NCBI GenBank assembly: GCA_003427395.1
Contig: BFEA01000631.1
Coordinates: 609,843 to 673,842, forward strand
Source of the DNA: Chara braunii
Taxonomy: Eukaryota > Streptophyta > Charophyceae > Charales > Characeae
Length of the DNA stretch: 64,000 nucleotides
Direction of reading: 5' to 3'
The position numbers were made by a program, and so were the translations under genes. How positions within the stretch are numbered: position 1 is the first letter of the stretch; each line of letters starts with the position of its first letter. The notes beneath the pieces were generated by a model, which worked only from the letters and a program-made list of their open reading frames with translations, was not told the DNA's origin and made no database searches. Positions 22,121 to 34,630 of the stretch are shown here, piece by piece.

Positions 22121-24069
22121 TAGCTGCGTTCTTCCCTTTCATCTTTTCGGTCTCTGACCTCGTGAACTTCGTCTCGACGCTAGCGCAATTCACCTCAAAT
22201 TCCACTTCAACGCTATGAAAACTCGGCAGTGCCTTCCCCAAAAAGAAAATAAAAAAGCTCACCGAAACATTTACCCCCTGCCTTAGGTAGACCATTTTTT
22301 TTTTTTTTTTTTTTTTTTTTTGTCAATGCACCCGGTTGGGCCCTCTGTTCAGGTTCATCCGAGACTGCCAAAAGAAGCATCAAACAGCAGCCAGGCATAT
22401 TTTCTCCGTATTGCTCCAGTCCAGCTAAGGCCAATGCTAGGGCCTTGGCCCAGGGCTATCATCATTGAGGCTGGCCGACCCGAAATAACATAGGGCTGCT
22501 CCCGTGGTTTCATTGAAATTCGAAGTCAGGTTTATACTTCAACAGTTCACCCTTTTGCTGCCCGCCCGTCACACCCTTTCTGATGCGCTAAGCCGCACTC
22601 GTCCGTCATAGTGACTTTAGCACAGCAATAGGTCGATAGGCTCGCAGCTTGCTGCCAGCCCAAGTGTGGGGCTGAATGGGCCGAGCCCGGTCCTAGTGGT
22701 AGTGGCCAATATTCCAATGAGAACTTTGAAGTCCCGAGTGAGGACGAGTTCTGTGGGAACCGCCACTGCAGCCAGTGTCGCTGCAGGCCATCCGCCAGTG
22801 TCCCAGGCCAACTGCGCCCAGACGCAGTCCTGTCTATCAGGTCCCAACGGCCATGCTCACACTCAAACCTCTTGTCGCAGGTCATGCCCAGCAAACAGTG
22901 CACCCGCGGCAACCCACGCCACCTTCGGGTCGTAGTCCCACAGACCCGCTCAGTACGCTCTCCAATTCTCTTTCACTTTTAGGCTATCGACGCCTTCCAA
23001 ATGGAACGTGAGGGAAGCCACAACCATGGACCCCACCATTACGGCTCCCCCCCGTGCGCCGTGGGCCAAGCACCCACTGGCCTTCATACTCGTTGACCTC
23101 CTCGGTCCGTGTTCCCACGCAGTCAGGATTCTGTCAACGCCTCGGCCACGACGATGTCTCGACGAGCGTGCTCAAGGTCTTTGACTGTCGTTTCAGCCAC
23201 CGTGCCCAGCGTCGGCCTCATAACCGACTGCCGAGGAAAAAACTATAAAAACAAATAAATAAATAAATAAATAATAAAACCGAAAATGAATGTCGCACAT
23301 CCCGCCGGTCCGCGACACCGCGCACACCCAGCTGCGCATGGTTGCACCTCACCGTCAATACCCCGCGCGCGTCGCTCACCCAGACAAGGACCTAAGCTTT
23401 CTCTCGCATGCTCGCCGTCGGACGAGCGAGGCTGCACTGGCGTAACTTGCAGAAAACACGCCAAATACCCTTGTAAGGGTATTTGGTACGACAACGCTGA
23501 GCGTCAGGGATAGGGAAAACTCAGTCTGCATTAGTGAAGGTGGTGCATGGCCGATCTGAAACTCACCAAGTCCGGACATAGCAAGGATTGATAGATTGAG
23601 GGTTCTTCCTTGATTCTACGGACGGTAGTGGCAACAGTAAGCCCTGATTGGTGATTGAAATTCGCAGTTTGGTTCGTCATCGGAGGCACGACTGTGCATC
23701 TCGCTGTTGGACAAAGTACGTCTATGTATTTGTGCTTCCTGCGCAACTTCGACAGTAAAACAACTACATTGAGTTTTGTTGTGCAGCTACCGTGCCTATG
23801 CTGTGTACGCTGATTTTCATTGTGAATCGTCGTCGAGCCTTGCCTGATGCATACTGTTGTTGTCTGTTGTTGCGTTTAAGTGCACATTCGAATAGAACAC
23901 ACAGAGATGCTCTATTGCAACTCAGCCTTTCTAGGTTGCGCAGTTGCAGATCGGTCAAGGGTGAGGCAGTGACTTCGGATGATTGATCAGGAGTCGCAAG
24001 GGGATTACTGCGGTAACTTGGAGGCTTGTTAGGAAACGTTTACTTTGCGTTTTGGTTGTGGTTTGGTCG
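22121..24069. other. Repeat fragments between composite copies 2 and 3
   Basis: Contains a T27 run (22295-22321), a dispersed-repeat block at about 22.45-22.93 kb that recurs near 34.97 and 35.62 kb (TATTCAAATGAGAATTTTGAA type words), an (AAAT)n tract near 23.25-23.28 kb, and a perfect 12-bp-arm hairpin at 23461-23486. No gene recognised. Confidence 0.45.
23461..23486. repeat. Perfect hairpin, 12-bp arms
   Basis: Arms CCAAATACCCTT and AAGGGTATTTGG with a two-base loop. Close relatives lie at 42307-42334 and 46718-46743, and a differently sequenced stem of the same design at 26910-26943. Each is followed within about ten bases by GACA. Confidence 0.85.
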
Positions 24070-24529
24070 TCTTCAATGCGTTTTTTACCACCATTGCAGG
24101 TCTCTCCAGATTTGAAGGCAACAAGGTGTTCTCCACGGGAGTCTGAGTGACCCCCTCTGAAAACTTGAGAGACAAACTCTATTTTTTCTATCCTTTTTTC
24201 TCCAGGTCTGGTCTGACGTTGGGGAGAGGAAGGCGGCACATGGGATTGCAACCCACAAGACAACAGCAAGGCCCTATGGGGGTTTGACCCATGGATTGCA
24301 GGAGCTCTGCCGAAGCCCATGCGGGACTCTGAAGGCAGGGAACTCAGAGGTAGGCCGACACGATCCTACCTATACAACCTCACATTATTTTGTCTGGCTT
24401 TAACTTTTGTATATCGTTTTTTTTTTTTTTTTTTTTTTTTCAGGACTTTAATTGAATCAAAGAAGAACTCTACTATGCATTGTGAATTCATTTGTCTGTG
24501 GTAAAAGGTCGCGATTTTTGCATACGATG

Positions 24530-25200
24530 ATATGAAATGGGTTTGGAAGTGGAGTCGTATCAACTGATCTGGACGCTTTGCTCATTCCGCTTTGAAAGTT
24601 TGAAATGGGTCTGGGTGTGATGCCATATCGGCTGATCCGGACGTTTTGCTTATTTTGCTTGAAACTTGGAAATGGGTCTGGGCATGATGTCGTATAGACT
24701 GATCCATATGCTTTGCTCGTTCGCCTAAAAGTTTGAAATGGGTCTGGAAGTGAAGTCGTATCCACTGATCCAAACGCTCTGATTTTCGTTTTGCTTGAAA
24801 GTTTGAAATAGGTCTTGAAGTGAAGTCGTATCGACTGATCCAGACGCTTTGGTTTTTGTTTTGCTTGAAAGTTTGAAATGGGTTTGGAAGTGAAGTCGTA
24901 TCGACTGATCCGGACGCTTTGCTCGTTTTGCTAAAAAACTTGAAATGAGTCTGGAAGTGAAGTCGTATCGATTGATCCGGACGCTTTGCTCATTTTTCTT
25001 GAAAGTTTGAAACGGGTCTAGGCATGATGTCGTATCGACTGATCCAGACGCTTGGCTCGTTTACCTGAAAGTTTGAAATAGATCTGGGTGTGATGGGGTA
25101 TCGACTGATCCAGGCGTTTTGCGGTCGTTTGCTTGAAATGGCTTGAATGGGTCTGAGCATGATGTTGTATCGACTGATCCGGGCGCTTTGCTAGGTCAAT
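24530..25200 (+). repeat. Ten ~66-bp tandem units, core TCGTATCGACTGATCC
   Basis: Ten diverged units, each with GAAATGGGTCTGG, then GTGAAGTCGTATCGACTG, then GGACGCTTTGCTCGTTTTGC. It occupies the slot held by the CATAAG-core array in the other copies. Open frames in it are by-products of the repeat. Confidence 0.85.
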
Positions 25201-25639
25201 CAGTTTGCTTGTTGACGAAAGTTGTACTATTCTCCTTGTAGGAATAGTCCACGCAAGTGTGTTAATAATTTACATATGTTTTGACAGAGAACAACTTGAG
25301 AGTTAGGATCAACTAAGAAAATAAGATACAGCCTCATACAAGACTCATGTTTTGAAGAAAGGGAGAAGTATGATCAGGACAAGTAGAAGATGAAAAATTT
25401 TGGTTGAACGAACCCTTGGTTTGAAGTGGCTGAATGAGTGGTTCTTCGTATGACATGCTTGTTGGCAATGCCTTGTTCTTTGTTCACAACTCTATTTGTT
25501 TTCTGCTTTAGTCGAATAGTCTTTTAGTGCTCGCCTTGTACTTGAGCGATAGGCATGTAGTTGTCTACTTTTGTTTTCGCATTGTCTCTTCGTGCATCAT
25601 GATGATTGCTTTGGTAAGGTCTTGGCTAGAATCTGAGTT

Positions 25640-25945
25640 AGTAGAAATTTTGGGAGCCTCCTTCCCTTAGGGGAGATGCTGCCGAAATATTTGTCAAAAC
25701 CTTAGAGTTAGTCAATATTTTTGGATGTCATTTGGGTTAGAATTAGTTTAGTCATTGAAGTCAGTAGGAATTATTCTAAATGTCTTCCTTGCTAAAGAAA
25801 GTGTTGCCAAAATTTCTACTAAAACCAAAGAGTTAGTTTATTTCTAGATAGTCTCCGAGTTTTGAGTTTTCTTCTTATATTTTATCTCGTAAATATTCTT
25901 CGAGCACACTTCCCTGAAGAAAGTGCTGCCAAAAGTTTTGTTATT
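25640..25945 (+). repeat. GCTGCCGAAAT-core array (copy 3)
   Basis: Three units near 25675, 25800 and 25920, each with GTGCTGCC, AAAATTT and AGAGTTAGT words. More diverged than the arrays in copies 1, 2 and 4. Confidence 0.6.
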
Positions 25946-27640
25946 TTTATATCGTTACCAGACGTCGCCGCTAAGTAGTTTGGGGTGCGCTACGAAGTTT
26001 GTCTTTATTAACTCGACATGCGGTGTCTACCTTGGTTTTGTGACACAGGTCACCATTACCTGCGAGTGCTTTCAAATGTCTTGAGCTTTATCAACTTTTG
26101 CTATCAAATTGATAGCAGGTCGGTTTGCGACTCGACTCCTACCCACCATGATATCCACATCCAGATGTTTGTGACCCCGTTGGCGAAAGACATTTCCGTG
26201 TAAATGAAATTCCTACTCTTGGAACCTCTCTTGAATGGTCATGCAAAAGCTGTGTGAATTGGAACGGGCGACTATGCCTTGTTGAGAGGGGATCAAAACG
26301 GACCGTGAGGGATATGAGTCTAAGAACAAAGCAGCTAAACACGTTGTGACACTTGTGTGTGGAATTTCATTAGGCTTCACGTGTGTGCAGGTATGTAGAG
26401 GAGCGAGAGTTCGCTCTTTGGTTGAGAATGATTTGAATAATTGAGTGCAGGGCGTGGGCGACAAAATCCAATTGTCGCTGTGATAATGACTCTCCCTGAT
26501 TTTCTCTGAGACTTTCCCCTTTCTTTTTTTATTCTCAATTTCCCTTGCGCTCGCAACTAACGAAAAAGCAGGAGTAGTCGAGCACAAGGTTTAGCGCTCG
26601 ACCTTCGACCAAATTAAGACTCGGTTCGGATACGGAAATTTGTTCGCTAACCCGCGTCTTCCTTCTTTTAACTTTCTGCGAGAGAAAAACGAGTGAACCC
26701 CACTTTGAAGGATTTTTGCTTTCTTAGCTTATTGGTCGGACGTTGGTTCTGAACCTGAAATTCAAGGTCCTTGTCTAGAACATTCCTGGTTCTGGTCCTG
26801 CACAAAATAGTTTCCCCTATGTGTCACACGCTAACCCCTTGCTCATCGTCACCCACTACATAAAAGCCAAGGGCGCCGCAAGGGTTGGATGACTTGTCCT
26901 TCAGCCGTTAAATATCGTGAAGGAAGGTTCCTTCACAATATTTCGCTTTCGACACTTGAGTGTCGTTCACAACCTTAAAACCCACAAGAGGTTGCGTGGT
27001 TGTGGGTAACGCATGAAGCGTCTTCATGACAGTCGATCGAGTAAGTACATATGACTGAGTGTAATGGTCTCCCTTGCGCGTGCATTCCTCTTATGCAACT
27101 TTGTACGGACCTCGCTCAGACACTTTAGCGTCTTTTCGAGTTATGGGTCGGAACATTTGAAAAAGGGACTAGGCATATATGCATTTTTAATTAGTAAAAT
27201 TATTCTCTTGAGTGAAGCGTGTTAAGTTAGTATGTCCTAGTCGACCGACGCAGAAACGCAGGGTGGGAGATCAGTGCCCCATGTGACGATTCACATGCGG
27301 GTCCGATCTAGGCGTGGACTGCGCGTACCCCCAATTCTACAGTGTACGAGAAACGCCTTCGGCTGGACCACCTCCACGATTGCACATAAAAGCTTCCGCG
27401 CATGGCTCGGTAGCTCGGCGGGGATATGCCCACCCAAGAGATGGTGACAGCTCTAGTTGGTGGAGGTAAGTTGTACCTCGCGAGACCCTATCTTGTCGTA
27501 GAGACTTGATGGAGGTATAGTTGGCGCACTTGGCCGGAGCGGCTCCATTGCTTCCCCTTAAGTGACGCAACTCGCAAATCTGCCAATCCCACATGATGTG
27601 GTCGGGAATGTCCTCTCCACGAGAACCATGCGCTCGACTC

Positions 27641-28370
27641 TAGATAACGCAAGAGGAGGGTTGATATGTTTAGCTGACGTGGCGAGACGACAGTGGTGGA
27701 TGGTGCAACGCAGTGGAGGGGGGGTGGTCATGGAGGGTGTTGTCTCGCAGGGAAGGGAGGACGGCAGACGCTCGTTTGATCATGATGTGCTAGTCTTTAT
27801 TTCTTGTGTTGTTTTCCTGTCTTGGGGTGCCTTGACAGCGTCTCCAAGTTGTTGTGTCGTGGTTTCGTCCTGGCAAAGTAGACCCTTTTGTGGAAGAAGG
27901 GGTTTATGGGGAAGGTCGTCACGTATGATGGTGAATGTCAACGGTGACTTTTGCATTTCTAGGTTTCGTGTAATGGTGCAAGCTTGGAGTTCTTGCACAA
28001 CTTGTATTTGTAACAAATGCATGACATTGTGAGCTCTTCGTGGTTGTGTCCGCGAACTTCGATTCGCTAAAGTGTGCAGTCATCGTCGTCGTAATAGTGT
28101 GATGCATACAATTTCTCATTTGGTTAACGACTTGACATTATTCGGCGTCAACATCATGCCTTTGGAGACGACCTTTGTCAGGCATGCCTACCGTGGGTGT
28201 TCAATGTGCATGATTTCTTTGTCCTTAATCTTTGTCATCTTGTGTCTTGCGTTCCTCAAATTTTGCGCTCCTATTTGTTGTGTGTCTGAAATGGACATCG
28301 TCGTTCGTATGTTGGCGAGAGAGGGGTGACACATATTACTGGATGGCGTTTGTGCGCAACACAAGGCCCT
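27641..28370. other. Unassigned segment between convergent copies 3 and 4
   Basis: Moderately GC-rich, with overlapping open frames on both strands (for example 27562-28032) that show no domain pattern. No RNA gene seen. Confidence 0.35.
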
Positions 28371-28374
28371 CACA

Positions 28375-28535
28375 CATTCGCACACGTGCATGCACACACA
28401 CGTACGCTCACACAAACACACAGACACACACTCTCACACGCACACAGACTGGTGCACCAGCAACACAAACACGAGCATGCACTTTTCCATGACGAACGCA
28501 CACCCACGCACACATACACGTGCACACGCATACGG
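28375..28535. repeat. Imperfect (CA)n tract
   Basis: CACACA with ACACGT and ACGCAC interruptions, on the distal side of composite copy 4. A similar tract lies on the distal side of copy 1. Confidence 0.85.
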
Positions 28536-30644
28536 CAAGATCATCTGCACCCCCAACATAAATGGTACAATGTAATCAACGAAAACAACAAATTATGAAA
28601 ACCGAAAATGAAAGGAATTCACAAAAAAATACGTCACACCTCAATGACCTTCAACCGTTTTAGCAATCATCATAGAGCAGGGTAGTGTGAAAACATGAGG
28701 CCGCACAACCCACACCACGCCACATAATCACAAACATCATCACACGGTCTTCTATAACAAAAGGTAATGAAATAGATACATAAGATTTCATATTAAATTC
28801 GAAAAAATGGTTGAATGTCATATGTGCAGTAAACAATCGCGATGTCGAGCTCATCGACTCCCGACTTTTTTTGCAAAAGGCGAGACCTCCCGGCCATGTC
28901 ACGCAGGAGTCAAACAAAGAAAAACAACAGACAACTTGAGGACGACGTTGCCGAGCGCATCGATCCCGCGCAGGGCGGGACCCTCCTGGCCTCGTCATGT
29001 AGGAGTTGGTCATAATCGCTAATACGTAAATAGAGCTTCCGCAGTCGCTCCGGCCGAGTACGCCAGCCATACCTCTCGCGAGCCCCTACGATAGGATAGG
29101 GCCTACACAAGGTACAACTTTACCTCCACCTCCGGAAGTTGTCACCTCCCTTCGGTGGGCGTATCCCCGTCGAGCTACCAGTCTACAGTACGAAGGCTAA
29201 TCAGTTGCAATCATAGAGGTGGACCAATCGAGGGCGTTTCTCGTACGCTGTAGCATAGGCGCTATGCGTGGTCCTACACCTCTATTGGACCTGCACGTGA
29301 ACCAACGCATTGGAGGGTTGAAGTCCCAAGCGCGAATCATCATCAGTCGACTGGGACGCATCGCACTCACCACGTGTTACACCACTTTTTAAAACATAAA
29401 ATTGAAAACACACTCCATCATCACAACAACACTCCTAGTCTCTTTTAGTATCCAACCCATAACCTTTTACAGCGGAAATCGGTTAGGCGATGCTCGCGAG
29501 ACTTAGTATAAAACCGCGCGGACGCAGGGCCTTCTCATATCGACTAACAATGCAAGCAGTTGCAATGATGGCGTATTATGTAGTACCCATAATCAGACAG
29601 TCCTCGATGGTCTCGAGGGTTGCGTTCGACACTCCAGTGTCGGCTGACATCCGCCTTGAGGGGTTAATCTCTCGATGCTAAACAACCACCAAGTAGGTTG
29701 AGAACCACTCCCTCTTTTGCACCCTGCAGAGAGTGGGTGGTACATATGTTCATACTTGTAGTGGCAATCGTTTCTTATTGCCCTGGGGTTTGACTTTGAC
29801 GGCTTCTACGGACTATAACGTCCAACTATAATAACTATAAAAAACAGAAGGTTAAAAGGGGATCTCCCTTTTCTCTCAAAACATACTTTGTTTAACCCTT
29901 ACGCACGGTTATATTAGGTCGTACGAGTACTCAAGGCATTATGTAGGTATATATATAAAAGGGTATACAATATGTCGCGACCACTTCTCACAATCACAGT
30001 GAGACTCCTCTCAGCCATATATATGTATGCGATCGGAGACAGTCAAATCCAAAGTCTGAACCATAAACATACATGCAATCACATCAAATATTCAACAAAA
30101 GTTCAAGCACTAGAGGGGATCAACTTCAACCATTATCGGCGCTCACGCCCCTTACTTTAGCCCTACAAGCCCCAACCTTTGTCCAACCTTCCATAAATAA
30201 AAGCACTCAGTAGCTTTGTTGAATGGACATTCAATGAAGTCTGAGTGAAAACTCAAATGAAACAATTCAAACCACAAGGCTAAAACCTTTAGGTTGAGCT
30301 GGCGAGAGTGGATTGGAGTTGAATCCTAAACCGACGAATCGACAACCGACCTGTTACCAGTGATAACAGAAGATGATTCTTGTGGGATCAAGCTAAAACT
30401 GGTCCAAATCCTGAATCGAGACGATTAAGAGGACCTGTAACACATGACAGATCAATACCCAAGCTAAACTTGTAAGTGTATGGAGAATAAATCCCAATGA
30501 CACGTTCTCACTGAAGATTCTCCTGATAACCGAGCCTAAATCTACCTATAAGTCAGTGTCCAAAGAAAGGTAGACCTATAGCAAAATCTCCCCTATACAG
30601 GGTGGATAGTCATAATCGTCACCTGTCAAAATATAATCTCTCCT

Positions 30645-31180
30645 CTGAACTAAGAAAATTTTGGCAGTGCTTCCCGTAGGAAAAATGTTTTTTCATAATT
30701 TATAATAGCTCTTATATAAAAACTGAAATAATTTCTTACTATAGAAAGTCAAATTTTGTCCAACTCCCTGAATTAGTAAAAATTTGGGCAAAATCTCCTT
30801 TAGAGATGGTAGATTTCCCAGATTTATACTGACTAAGATATGAACTCAAACTTAAGACTTGAGTCTCATTTCAGACAAAATTTAACTAAATTCTTAGATT
30901 TGTAAAAATTTCGGCAGTGCTTCCCGTAAAGAAAGTAGCTTTCCAAAATTTATACAAAGCTAAATACTATGACTGAAAATAATTCCGACTTTCCAAAGTC
31001 AAATTTTGTTTAACTCCCTGAATTAGTACAAATTCGGGTAACACTTCCTCTAGAAAAAAATGTTTTCCAGATTCGTACTAAATCAAATATAAACTTGGAC
31101 AAAAAGTTGAGCTTTGACAATCAGATTTGACTAACTTCTTGGATTTGTAGAAATTTCGGGAGCGCTTCCCATAGAGAAAG
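30645..31180 (-). repeat. GCGCTGCC-core array (copy 4)
   Basis: About five ~120-base units with TTTCGGCAGTGCTTCCCGTA and alternating AATTTGGGCA forms, mirroring 12.06-12.60 kb. Confidence 0.7.
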
Positions 31181-31487
31181 TAGCTTACCAAGATTTATAC
31201 AAAGCCAAGTATAACAAAGGATTTAAAAAAACACGAGAATTGACCTATTAAAAAAAAAAATTAGCTCAGAAAATGCAGTAATTGAGTTAACTTTTATAGC
31301 TCTAGCACGTCGCGAACAGCTAAAGCGACTACCTGTCAAATTGGAACTCAGACTATATAGTGATTTCACTTAGTCAAATGCAAAGGCACACCACAATGAT
31401 AAGTACTGTCAACCTTGTCGAACAATAGTTCATAGTCTTTCAATGATTTGTCCCTTATACCCAACTTACACAAGGCATAAAGCTAGA

Positions 31488-32215
31488 CCATCCAAACTTA
31501 TAGAAATTTGTCTAGCTTAGCTATTGGATATACACAAACATAGGGCACCACAACTTTTTTTTTCTTGGGCATGTGACAAGGCTGTCCAACCTTGTCGCCC
31601 TAAACTGTTTAAAATATTCAAGTTATACATATATATATATATATATATATATTTCTGCACCTTAATCTTTTAAGACAGCATATGATTGAACCGTTCAACT
31701 TAAAAACAAGGTTCAACCTGCCCTTTCTTACCACAAGTTTATTCTTAATTTATACTCCCTTTAGTTGTGATAAGCTATAGTCAGACCATACAAACTTATG
31801 GAAACATTTATGACTAGTCTGTTCATAAGTAGGATAGTATAAAGATATAAACAAGCTTACCCCTTCTGGTTCCTGCATGTGCGTGGCTCCAGACCAGACC
31901 ATCCAAACTTATGGAAACATGTTCAGTCCTTTGCTTATCTCTCCTCAGAATGAAACAAGAAAAGTTAGGTTCTTCCAAACTTATGGAAACATGCTTAAAC
32001 TCTTTTCAGAACCAATAAAATATCAGAAAACCCAAATGAAACAAGGCAACCAAGACATCCAAACTTATGGAAGTTTTTTTGGTCCCTAAAAAAATAAATA
32101 CAAACAACCCTTGCAAGTCAGAGCAATCAGACCATCCAAACTTATGGAAACCTGTCTAGTTCTCCAGACGATCAAAAAAATAAACATAGCACTGAGCCTT
32201 TCAAACTTATGGAGA
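31488..32215 (-). repeat. CATAAG-core array (copy 4)
   Basis: CCAAACTTATGGAAAC recurs near 31490, 31785, 31900, 31970, 32055, 32133 and 32200. It matches the array in copy 1 reversed. Confidence 0.75.
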
Positions 32216-34630
32216 CTTGCCCAACCTTTGGTTGACCCAGTCAAATGCAGACAATACCACCTTCCTCTCACCTTTCTCCCAGATGCAAACCTTTTTCACA
32301 ATCTGCTTTCAATCAAACAATAAAACTGAAACTGAAATTACTCAAGCATTATTTTACTTAAGTTTGGTTTGTGTCGTGAAAGTCAAACGCAAAGTCAAAA
32401 TAAGGATGTATGCAGTATACTCTGCCAAATTATAGCAAGAAGTAGAGATAGGGGTTATAACTGGGTTTATAGAAGGAAACAAATTGTTATCTCTCAGCTC
32501 CCTGTCTCGAGAACTCTTGCTGAGTTCCGATATAGCTCCCGCAATCGGTGGGCAGACTCCCCACAGAGTCCCAATGCAGTCCTACGGGTTGCAATCCCAC
32601 CTGCCGCCTTCCTCTCTTAACATGATAAGACTTAAAGGAAGTAGGGCAATGGTAAGGGTTTCAGACGTTCGAGATACAAAAGGGGGACAACTCAACTCTC
32701 ATGAGAAGGCCTTGATATCTTCATGCGCCCAAGGGACCGACAATGATGACCAAAATACCCAACAGTTTGGTCAAACCAAAGTCAAACTACCTATTGTTGA
32801 CTCTCTGTCAACCCTCCAATTCCCTACAGAGACCTCCTTCGCAACTTGATCACTCTCCCCTAGTTGAATTGTCGTCCCTTCTGATCAAACCGTCGTCAAC
32901 ACGCCCTTGTGTTCTATCCGAGCGGCAGAAGAAAACACAGCGATGTGTAGGCCCCGAGACTTAACAAAACCACGATGCTCAAAGGAGTACAGCAGCAAGG
33001 CTCAGCAGGCAGCTACAATCCTCGAATCAAACAGTTGCACCAAAAATGTCGAGGTTCACTTTGGCAACAAACGATGGCTCTCGATTGACTGGAGTCCCGG
33101 TAGGCGAGCACCCTCACAACTTATGCTCTTACTGAAAACCAGGTCAAAACGAGCTCTGCAACTTGAATGTTGAGGGATCGACAGACCACGCCCCCACAAC
33201 TTACTTCACTATAGGTTTAGTAACATACTGCAAATGCATCAGCCATGTCGTGGAGCTTAACAATTCATTGTTCGAAGCCCTTCTTCAACAGCATCGGATG
33301 CCCCGCAACAGCACAGACCTGAAGTTCCCCAGCTGCGATAACAGTCAGCCACCACAACAGTCGGACACTGTCCGAGCATCGAATAACAACAATCGAAAGG
33401 TAGCTGCAGACTTTTTTCATGCGGACCTTCATAAGGAACAGATACGTGTTTCAATTCCTTCTCTCTTTATTGTTCTGCTTAACCCCTTCGTCACTCTAAC
33501 CGTCCTCGTACCTCTCGAAGTTGGTTATAGTTGACAGACATCATTTTTGTTGTAAGCTTATCGACCCTCTCGTTTGTGCTGAGACAGTAGCTTCAGGATC
33601 AGACAACACTAGTGGTAATGCCACAGCTCCACAACGCCTCAACAACAAACTCAAAGTTGTGAACCTGTCAGTTTTTGCCACGTTTCAACTTGGAACCTCG
33701 AGCATCCTCATTCCCGAAAAGGGGATGTACACGATGCCGCTTGTAGGTACATAGCTTGTCCTCTCACTGACTGTCGTCAAGCCATGCTACATGCATTAGC
33801 TCTTGGAAGTAGTACGACCCCCTGGGCAATAAGGAGACCTTTAGAATATCCCACGGTCTCTTAGTGTAAAGTGCTCACACTTTAGCACTTTGATGCACAT
33901 ACTTAGTCTTTGAGACGGGCATATAACCACTATCCGGATCGACTTTGTGGCGGAGACTCGGACGATCGTAGTCGAAATTGCGAACCCGAGATAGGCAAAA
34001 ATCAGAATGAATCTTCCACGGAAATGCGGTGGGTTCAGTCTTGTTGTACAAATCCTTCTTTCATACGCAACTTCTGCTAGTCCATCCGCAAAAATCCGCT
34101 CTCTTTCCTTCCGATCTAAGCTCACTCCTTTCTCTCTAGCTCCTCTTTCCACTGATTTTCCTCCAACTCTAGCGTTAGATTCGGGTTCGCCCTATATCAA
34201 AACCCCTAAATCCTACCTTTCTCTGCCTGATTCTATCGAGAATCGAACGGGTGTAGTCTTTTCCCACTTCCACCTCTTCTAACTCCGTCATAGCTCAGCG
34301 CACGCTTTCTTCCCTAACTTTTCCTACACCTCTCCTCGTACTAATCCGACTTCGCCATTAGGTTCGCCTCACCCCCAAACCCCTGGATAGTATCTTACTC
34401 TGTCTTATTCTATGGAGAATTGAGTAGTATACGAAAGCTTGCCCTCTGCCATAGTTGCGCTCTCGACCTTTCTTGCGCACACTATTTCCCAACTAACTCG
34501 ATTCCTACTAATCCTCCTAATCTAACTACGAATTTTTGGTCGTCATGGCCCAAAGCCCCGGAATCCGCTGCTTACGCACTCGATTCTGTCAAGAATCGGA
34601 TGCGTCTTCAATCGTATGCTACGCCCTGCT

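Larger units (their letters stand above)
24070..27640 (+). repeat. Composite modular repeat, copy 3 (forward, variant array)
   Basis: Carries the unique block (24.12-24.35 kb, GGAAGGCGGCACATGGGATT and GGAGCTCTGCCGAAGCCC), then a T24 run, then an array unlike the other copies (24.53-25.2 kb), then the GCTGCCGAAAT-core array (25.64-25.95 kb), a hairpin at 26910-26943, and most of the distal block (26.95-27.64 kb). The dyad block is not seen upstream. This copy shows that one module can be replaced while its neighbours stay. Confidence 0.55.
28830..34630 (-). repeat. Composite modular repeat, copy 4 (reverse)
   Basis: The longest copy. In reverse order: distal block (28.84-29.83 kb), a block shared with copy 2 (30.3-30.63 kb), GCGCTTCCC-core array (30.65-31.18 kb), a (TA)n tract (31626-31652), AAACTTATGG-core array (31.49-32.22 kb), unique block (32.5-32.86 kb), unique spacer, and dyad units spaced ~180-190 bases (34.15-34.62 kb). 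It converges on copy 3. No credible coding frame. Confidence 0.6.
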
